Position numbers and translations under genes: made by a program
The notes under the pieces: model-generated
Told to the model about the DNA's origin: nothing
Database searches by the model: none
What the model saw: only the letters and a program-made list of their open reading frames with translations
From: an uncultured Bacillus sp.
Lineage (GTDB): Bacteria > Bacillota > Bacilli > Bacillales > Cytobacillaceae
DNA length: 20,246 nt
Reading direction: 5' to 3'
NCBI GenBank assembly: GCA_937902115.1
Contig: CALGSR010000190.1
Location: 1-20,246 of the forward strand
Part shown: positions 15,974 through 20,246 of the stretch, piece after piece
How the letters are laid out: every line of letters begins with the position of its first letter
Position numbering within the stretch: the stretch's first letter is position 1

Positions 15974-16883
15974 GGAGATAATCAGCCCCTTTAGCCACAA
16001 CATAGGGGGCATCAAGTTTCTTTTCATCATATTTTATTGCAACGGCATAATGGGTCGGGTTTGTAATAATCACATCGGCATTTGGTACTTCCTGCATCAT
16101 TCTGTGCATCGCCATTTCCCGTTGTTTTTGTTTTATTTTTGATTTAATTAACGGATCCCCTTCTGAATTTTTAAATTCATCCTTTAAATCTTGCTTTGAC
16201 ATACGGATATTTTTTTCAAAATCGTATTTTTGATATAAATAATCCAGCAGCGAAAGGAAAAGAAGAGCACCGGCAGCAAATAACCCCATTTGAACAGTCA
16301 GATTAGCCAATACAGACAATGCAGTTCCAATAGTTTTTTGTGAAAGAATTAAAATTTCATCCATCCTGTTCCACAAAATAAGAAAGGTGATCACACCGAC
16401 GATACTCAACTTCAAAATTGACTTTAAAAATTCAACAACGGAACGAAGGGAAAAAATCCGTTTAAACCCTTTAATTGGGTCGATTTTTTCTAATTTCATT
16501 TGAATTGATTCAGGAGAAAACAGAAAACCGACCTGGAAATAATTCGCCGCTACACCAGCAATCAATGCAACGAGCATAATCGGTCCGACAAGCAGCGCCA
16601 TTTCCTTAACCATTTCTAAAAAAACAATTTGAATATTCGACTCCGTTAACTCCATCAGCATATACGTCTGAAAAGAGTGTTCAAAGATGGAGAAAATACC
16701 CTTTTTTAAATAAGGTCCGGCAAATAATAAAAATAAAAATACACTGAATAAACCAATCGCTGTATTTACATCCTGACTTTTCGCAACTTGTCCCTTTTTC
16801 CTTGCATCCTGACGCTTTTTTGGAGTGGCTTTTTCGGTTTTTTCGCCTGCAAAATATTGTAAATCTAAAGCTAACCATTTCAT
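15948..16883 (-). CDS. flhB: flagellar export protein FlhB, C-terminally truncated
   Basis: FlhB is the export switch that changes substrate from rod/hook to filament after self-cleavage in its cytoplasmic domain. This frame gives 311 residues instead of about 360. Present are the N-terminal KTEKATPKKRQDARKKGQVAKS, four membrane segments, the long cytoplasmic linker helix and the autocleavage motif NPTH (275-278) followed by YAVAIKYDEKKLDAPYVVAKGADYL. After Leu303 an abnormal tail QGKSSNHR replaces the normal end, which survives downstream in another frame. The ATG at 16881-16883 starts three bases after fliR, with GGAGGG about 11 nt upstream. Function is doubtful: cleavage residues remain but the last part of the folded C-terminal domain is lost. 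The change is larger than a single-base sequencing error. Confidence 0.92.
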   Translation of the reverse strand: MKWLALDLQYFAGEKTEKATPKKRQDARKKGQVAKSQDVNTAIGLFSVFLFLLFAGPYLKKGIFSIFEHSFQTYMLMELTESNIQIVFLEMVKEMALLVGPIMLVALIAGVAANYFQVGFLFSPESIQMKLEKIDPIKGFKRIFSLRSVVEFLKSILKLSIVGVITFLILWNRMDEILILSQKTIGTALSVLANLTVQMGLFAAGALLFLSLLDYLYQKYDFEKNIRMSKQDLKDEFKNSEGDPLIKSKIKQKQREMAMHRMMQEVPNADVIITNPTHYAVAIKYDEKKLDAPYVVAKGADYLQGKSSNHR

Positions 16884-16886
16884 CCT

Positions 16887-17663
16887 TTACAGCCCTCCAA
16901 ACAAAGACATAAGTCCTCTCATCGTCGTCAGCATCGTTTCAAATAATTTCGAAACAACCAGCATCATCGTACCCATTACAACTAGGAGAATGATAAAACT
17001 TACTGCTATTTTCACCGGTATTCCAACAACAAAAATATTTAATTGCGGAAAAGTTCTTGCTAAAATACCAAGCGCTACATCAACTAAAAATATACTCCCT
17101 ACAACTGGCAATGCCATTTGCAGTGCGATCATAAACATCGTACTGAAGGAGCGAACCACGTATTCTGCCACTCCTGCACTGCCAAGAGGCAGCCAGCCTT
17201 GTTCGAGTGGAATAAACTGATAACTGTAGTAAATACCATCAAGTATAAGGTGATGCCCGTTTACCATTAATAAAAATAATAGGGAGACAATATACAAGTA
17301 CTGGCCCATCAGCGGACTTTGTGCGCCCGTTTGCGGGTCAATGACATTAGCCATGGCAAATCCCATTTGAAAGTCAATAAAGCCGCCGGCCACTTGAATG
17401 GCTGAGAGCATAATAGAAGCGATTAGTCCAATGAGAAGCCCAACAAGAACTTCTTTCAATATCAATAAATAATAGGTGCTATCAATCTGTAAAATAGGTA
17501 CTTCCATTGAAAGATACATAAGAAGTGATAAAAAAAAGCCTAATCCTACTTTAAACTGTGCCGGAACTGTCCGATATGAAAAGAGAGGCATCATCAAAAA
17601 GAAGGATGTTACCCGGACAAATATTAACAAGAAGGCTGGAAATTGATGCATCAAATCTATCAT
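16887..17663 (-). CDS. fliR: flagellar export gate protein FliR
   Basis: FliR is one of the core FliP5-FliQ4-FliR1 export gate subunits. The 258-residue, highly hydrophobic protein has about six predicted membrane segments. It carries family segments such as FLLIFVRVTSFFLMMPLFSYR near the N terminus, AGGFIDFQMGFAMANVIDPQ in the middle and ALQMALPVVGSIFLVDVALG near the end, the last followed by RTFPQLNIFVVGIPVKI. The length equals the usual Bacillus FliR (259). The ATG at 17661-17663 has an AGGATAAAGGT site and begins four bases after the fliQ stop. flhB starts three bases after its end. Confidence 0.96.
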   Translation of the reverse strand: MIDLMHQFPAFLLIFVRVTSFFLMMPLFSYRTVPAQFKVGLGFFLSLLMYLSMEVPILQIDSTYYLLILKEVLVGLLIGLIASIMLSAIQVAGGFIDFQMGFAMANVIDPQTGAQSPLMGQYLYIVSLLFLLMVNGHHLILDGIYYSYQFIPLEQGWLPLGSAGVAEYVVRSFSTMFMIALQMALPVVGSIFLVDVALGILARTFPQLNIFVVGIPVKIAVSFIILLVVMGTMMLVVSKLFETMLTTMRGLMSLFGGL

Positions 17664-17667
17664 ACCT

Positions 17668-17937
17668 TTATCCTATAAACCTTGTTAAATTCGAAAATAT
17701 ATTATTTGCATAGGAAAGCATATGACCAAGCATCCACTGACCAAAAAATATAATCCCTAGCAATACTGCTACGATTTTTGGAATAAAGGCTAATGTTTGT
17801 TCTTGAATCTGTGTTGTAGCCTGAAATATACTGACGATTAATCCTACACCTAGCGCTAATAATAGGAGCGGTCCGGCAATCAGTAAGACCGTCCAAATCC
17901 CTTCTTCTGCAATTGCAATTACTGACTCAGGGGTCAA
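17668..17937 (-). CDS. fliQ: flagellar export gate protein FliQ
   Basis: FliQ is a small two-helix membrane subunit of the export gate. The segment GVGLIVSIFQATTQIQEQTL and the following AFIPKIVAVLLG are nearly invariant in the family. I place the start at a TTG codon (17935-17937), giving 89 residues, exactly the usual length. GAGAAGGTG lies 6 nt before it. A GTG three codons upstream (17944-17946) would give 92 residues, but it falls inside that ribosome binding site. The gene begins 14 nt after the fliP stop and ends 4 nt before fliR. Confidence 0.93.
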   Translation of the reverse strand: MTPESVIAIAEEGIWTVLLIAGPLLLLALGVGLIVSIFQATTQIQEQTLAFIPKIVAVLLGIIFFGQWMLGHMLSYANNIFSNLTRFIG

Positions 17938-17951
17938 TCTTTTCACCTTCT

Positions 17952-18617
17952 CTAGAAGCTTTCTAAAAGCGATTTAACTACTAAATACCACCCGTCAACA
18001 AGTACAAATAATAATATTTTAAAAGGCAGGGAGATCATAACAGGAGGCAGCATCATCATCCCCATGGACATTAAGACACTGGCAACAACCATATCAATCA
18101 CTAGAAATGGAATAAAAACCATGAAGCCAATTTGAAAAGCTGTTTTCAGTTCACTAATAGCAAATGCCGGAACAAGTGCTGATAAAGGAATATCCTGAAT
18201 CGTTTCCGGAGCTTCCGCCTGTGCATAATTAAGAAATAAGGCCAAATCTTTTTGTCTCGTGTGGGCACTCATAAACTCCTTGATAGGGAAAGATGCCCTT
18301 TCATAGGCCTGTTCCAAATTTATCTCTTCATTAAATAAGGGTGTTAATGCCTCGTTATTTATTTCCTGAAATGTTGGAGCCATAATAAAAAAAGTCAGAA
18401 ACAGAGCAAGACCGATGATCACTTGATTAGGCGGCATCTGCTGTGTAGCGAGTGCCGTTCGCACAAATGAAAGCACAACAACGATGCGGGTAAAACATGT
18501 CATTAAGATAAGAATACCCGGAGCAACTGTCAGGACGGTCAGCAGCAAAATAAGCTTTATGGATGTTGAAACATTTTCTGGTGAACTAGTATTGAAAAAC
18601 TCCATGAATTCATTCAT
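17952..18617 (-). CDS. fliP: flagellar export gate protein FliP
   Basis: FliP forms the pentameric ring of the export gate in the membrane. The 221-residue product is intact and of family length. Conserved segments are FTRIVVVLSFVRTALATQQM and PPNQVIIGLALFLTFFIMAP in the first half. In the second half are LVPAFAISELKTAFQIGFMV and the DMVVASVLMSMGMMMLPPVM segment, followed by KILLFVLVDGW. About four membrane segments flank a periplasmic domain. The ATG at 18615-18617 overlaps the last bases of fliO, so translation is probably coupled. There is no long cleavable signal peptide, which is normal for Bacillus FliP. Confidence 0.97.
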   Translation of the reverse strand: MNEFMEFFNTSSPENVSTSIKLILLLTVLTVAPGILILMTCFTRIVVVLSFVRTALATQQMPPNQVIIGLALFLTFFIMAPTFQEINNEALTPLFNEEINLEQAYERASFPIKEFMSAHTRQKDLALFLNYAQAEAPETIQDIPLSALVPAFAISELKTAFQIGFMVFIPFLVIDMVVASVLMSMGMMMLPPVMISLPFKILLFVLVDGWYLVVKSLLESF

Positions 18618-19330
18618 TGCTTATCCGTGCCCTCACTTTTTGCCACCTCTTCAAACACCTTTTTTCTTTCTTTAGCCAAATCATCCAGCTGCTGCTGGAG
18701 CATGGATTGGAATGGAGGTGCAGCTGTAGATTCTCCCTTACTGTACTTCTTGCCCTTGCTTACTTTATCCATTAATTTCCCAAAAAGTTCATTTGGTTGT
18801 ATCATCTGCTCAAGCTGATGGTTATAGTTCGACAGAATTTCCTTATTGTCTTCATAATCTTCAATTTCCTTCAAAAGCTGGACATTTTCTCCAACCCCGA
18901 CAATAAATAACCGATTTCCAATCTTGATGATTTGTACGGAACGATTGGAACCTAGAGGAACTCCACCTAAATTTTCAATTAACTGCGAACTCTTAAACAT
19001 GGAACTTTTTTTATTCACAAATTTTAGTACGAAATATAGGAGAGCAACAACAAAAATTGTCGCTAAAATCATTTTGATAAAATCCCAGGCCGTTAGCCCA
19101 ACTGTATTAGCCTTTTCGGAAACTGATGTTGTATTTAACTGATCTGCAGGCTTAGTGTCTGTATCGACAGCTTCATTCTGCGTTAATTCCTGTTCCCCGC
19201 AGGTTTCCGGCCTTTCAATGCAGTCTTTAACACTTTGATTTATCTGTTCTGCGTAGACATGAGAATCCAACCCGTGCAGAGCAAACAAAAACAATAACCC
19301 AATTAAAAATATTTTATGTGTTGGCACCAT
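18614..19330 (-). CDS. fliO: flagellar biosynthesis protein FliO (FliZ in B. subtilis)
   Basis: FliO helps FliP assemble into the export gate. From the ATG at 19328-19330 the protein has 238 residues. An N-terminal signal-like hydrophobic segment ends near VYA. A polar extracytoplasmic part with two Cys follows (CIERPETCGEQE). A membrane segment sits around AWDFIKMILATIFVVALLYF. A cytoplasmic FliO domain starts near LIENLGGVPLGSNRSVQIIK, and the tail is charged. A GTG two codons upstream lies within AGAAGGTG, while the ATG has 5 nt spacing to AGAAGG, so I prefer the ATG; a GTG directly after it is also possible. It follows cheY and overlaps fliP by 4 nt. Confidence 0.92.
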   Translation of the reverse strand: MVPTHKIFLIGLLFLFALHGLDSHVYAEQINQSVKDCIERPETCGEQELTQNEAVDTDTKPADQLNTTSVSEKANTVGLTAWDFIKMILATIFVVALLYFVLKFVNKKSSMFKSSQLIENLGGVPLGSNRSVQIIKIGNRLFIVGVGENVQLLKEIEDYEDNKEILSNYNHQLEQMIQPNELFGKLMDKVSKGKKYSKGESTAAPPFQSMLQQQLDDLAKERKKVFEEVAKSEGTDKQ

Positions 19331-19358
19331 CTGCACCTTCTATAAAAGAATTCTTATT

Positions 19359-19721
19359 CTATCCGAGCGTTTTCTTGATTGCTTCTAAAACGCGATCAGC
19401 CTGGAATGGTTTTACGATAAAATCCTTCGCTCCTGCCTGAATCGCATCAATCACCATCGCTTGCTGCCCCATTGCTGAACACATAATGACCTTAGCATTC
19501 GGATTCATCTGTCTAATTTCTTTTAAGGCTGTAATTCCATCCATTTCAGGCATGGTAATATCCATTGTTACAAGATCAGGCTGTAATTCCCGGTATTTCT
19601 CTATCGCCTGGCTTCCATCTGCTGCTTCCCCTACCACTTCAAATCCATTTTTCGACAATATATCTTTAATCATCATTCTCATGAATGCTGCGTCATCAAC
19701 AACTAAAATTCTGTTTCCCAT
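19359..19721 (-). CDS. cheY: chemotaxis response regulator CheY
   Basis: CheY-P binds the flagellar switch; in Bacillus it promotes counter-clockwise runs. The protein is a single 120-residue receiver domain with all catalytic residues: acidic pair D9/D10, phospho-acceptor D54 in VTMDITMPEMDG, S82 in the Thr/Ser position and K104 in VKPF. There is no output domain. The ATG at 19719-19721 follows TATGGAGGA with a spacer of about 8 nt. It lies between fliY and fliO, the Bacillus-specific placement that separates it from the other che genes. Confidence 0.97.
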   Translation of the reverse strand: MGNRILVVDDAAFMRMMIKDILSKNGFEVVGEAADGSQAIEKYRELQPDLVTMDITMPEMDGITALKEIRQMNPNAKVIMCSAMGQQAMVIDAIQAGAKDFIVKPFQADRVLEAIKKTLG

Positions 19722-19768
19722 CGTTTTCAGTCCTCCATAAAATACAAGTCTCGTAAATGAAATTTTCC

Positions 19769-20246
19769 TTACTTTAATTGATGAATACGGTCTGATTTAC
19801 TAATAATATCAGTCACACGGACACCAAAATTCTCATCAATGACAACGACCTCACCTTTAGCAATTAATCTGCTGTTAACGTATATGTCCACCGGTTCACC
19901 CGCAAGTTTATCAAGTTCAAGAATTGAGCCTTGAGTTAAAGAAAGAATTTCCTTCACAGATCTTTTTGTCCTCCCCAACTCAACTGTCACCTGTAATGGA
20001 ATATCTAGAAGCATTTCCAGATTCCGTACTTCGGTCTCCTGCAACGGATAATGTTCAAAATTCGAAAACACCGCGGGTTGAATGACAGGCTGCGCATGCT
20101 CACTCGCCGTGAAAGCTGAACCCAAATGCTGCGAATTTGAATTCCGTCTGTACTCATCCCGCACAGAATTCGGCTGATGGTTCACCTCGGAATACGGAGG
20201 ATTCGGGGAAGTCGGTTGGCTCGAATATTGTTCAGGTATATTATTT
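19769..20246 (-). CDS. fliY: flagellar switch phosphatase FliY, 5' end outside window
   Basis: FliY is a C-ring switch component of Bacillus that fuses a CheC-like CheY-P phosphatase to a FliN domain. Only the C-terminal 158 codons are in the window. The frame runs open to the window edge, so the GTG at 20183-20185 is an internal valine, not a start. The visible part begins with a Pro/Ser/Gln-rich linker (about 75 residues). The FliN (SpoA) domain follows, starting near LEMLLDIPLQVTVELGRTKR and containing VKEILSLTQGSILELDKLAG, EPVDIYVNSRLIAKGEVVVI and the FGVRVTDI end. The assignment to FliY rather than plain FliN rests on the long linker and on cheY being next. Confidence 0.93.
   Translation of the reverse strand, partial: NNIPEQYSSQPTSPNPPYSEVNHQPNSVRDEYRRNSNSQHLGSAFTASEHAQPVIQPAVFSNFEHYPLQETEVRNLEMLLDIPLQVTVELGRTKRSVKEILSLTQGSILELDKLAGEPVDIYVNSRLIAKGEVVVIDENFGVRVTDIISKSDRIHQLK

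Noticed and set aside
15824..16030. Separate 68-codon ORF beginning upstream in another frame of flhB, as an independent gene
   Set aside because: Its first part is a shadow of the intact flhB frame, only the last 49 codons are real FlhB sequence, and no ribosome binding site precedes its ATG. I also rejected programmed frameshifting, because about eight conserved codons are missing and no slippery sequence is present.

Overview
The window is a compact stretch of chromosome from a low-GC Gram-positive bacterium of the Bacillaceae type. Every gene I can support lies on the minus strand, so transcription runs from high to low coordinates. The gene order is that of the 3' end of the Bacillus subtilis fla/che operon followed by the rpsB-tsf-pyrH-frr-uppS-cdsA-dxr cluster. 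Ribosome binding sites are strong AGGAGG-like sequences and genes are packed tightly, with several overlaps. I cannot name a species.

Region 1 (20246 down to 7092, continuing through swrB at 6326) is the distal fla/che operon: fliY (5' end outside the window), cheY, fliO, fliP, fliQ, fliR, flhB, flhA, flhF, flhG, cheA, cheW, cheC, cheD, sigD, swrB. FliO/P/Q/R, FlhB and FlhA form the flagellar type III export gate. FlhF and FlhG control flagellar placement. CheA/CheW/CheY form the signalling core. CheC, CheD and FliY belong to the Bacillus-type adaptation and phosphatase system. SigD is the late flagellar sigma factor and SwrB promotes assembly. Two departures stand out. flhB is broken by an out-of-frame deletion of about 23 nt near its 3' end. 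cheB, expected between flhG and cheA in the B. subtilis order, is absent; only about 120 nt lie there.

Region 2 (6325 down to 3004) holds rpsB, tsf, pyrH and frr, for ribosomal protein S2, EF-Ts, UMP kinase and ribosome recycling factor. A likely sigma-A promoter sits directly after the swrB stop. Hairpin terminators or attenuators follow rpsB, tsf and frr. No terminator is visible between swrB and rpsB.

Region 3 (3003 down to 1) holds uppS, cdsA and the start-proximal 97% of dxr, for undecaprenyl-diphosphate, CDP-diacylglycerol and isoprenoid synthesis. A good sigma-A promoter lies between the frr terminator and uppS. A possible 28-codon ORF overlaps the uppS start codon as TAATG.

The longest stretch without a confident gene is 2781-3061 (281 nt). 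I saw no tRNA, rRNA, CRISPR array, insertion sequence or phage gene. The window is mostly well-known housekeeping and motility DNA, and I did not find a novel system in it. The points worth checking are the flhB lesion, the missing cheB and the uppS leader ORF.
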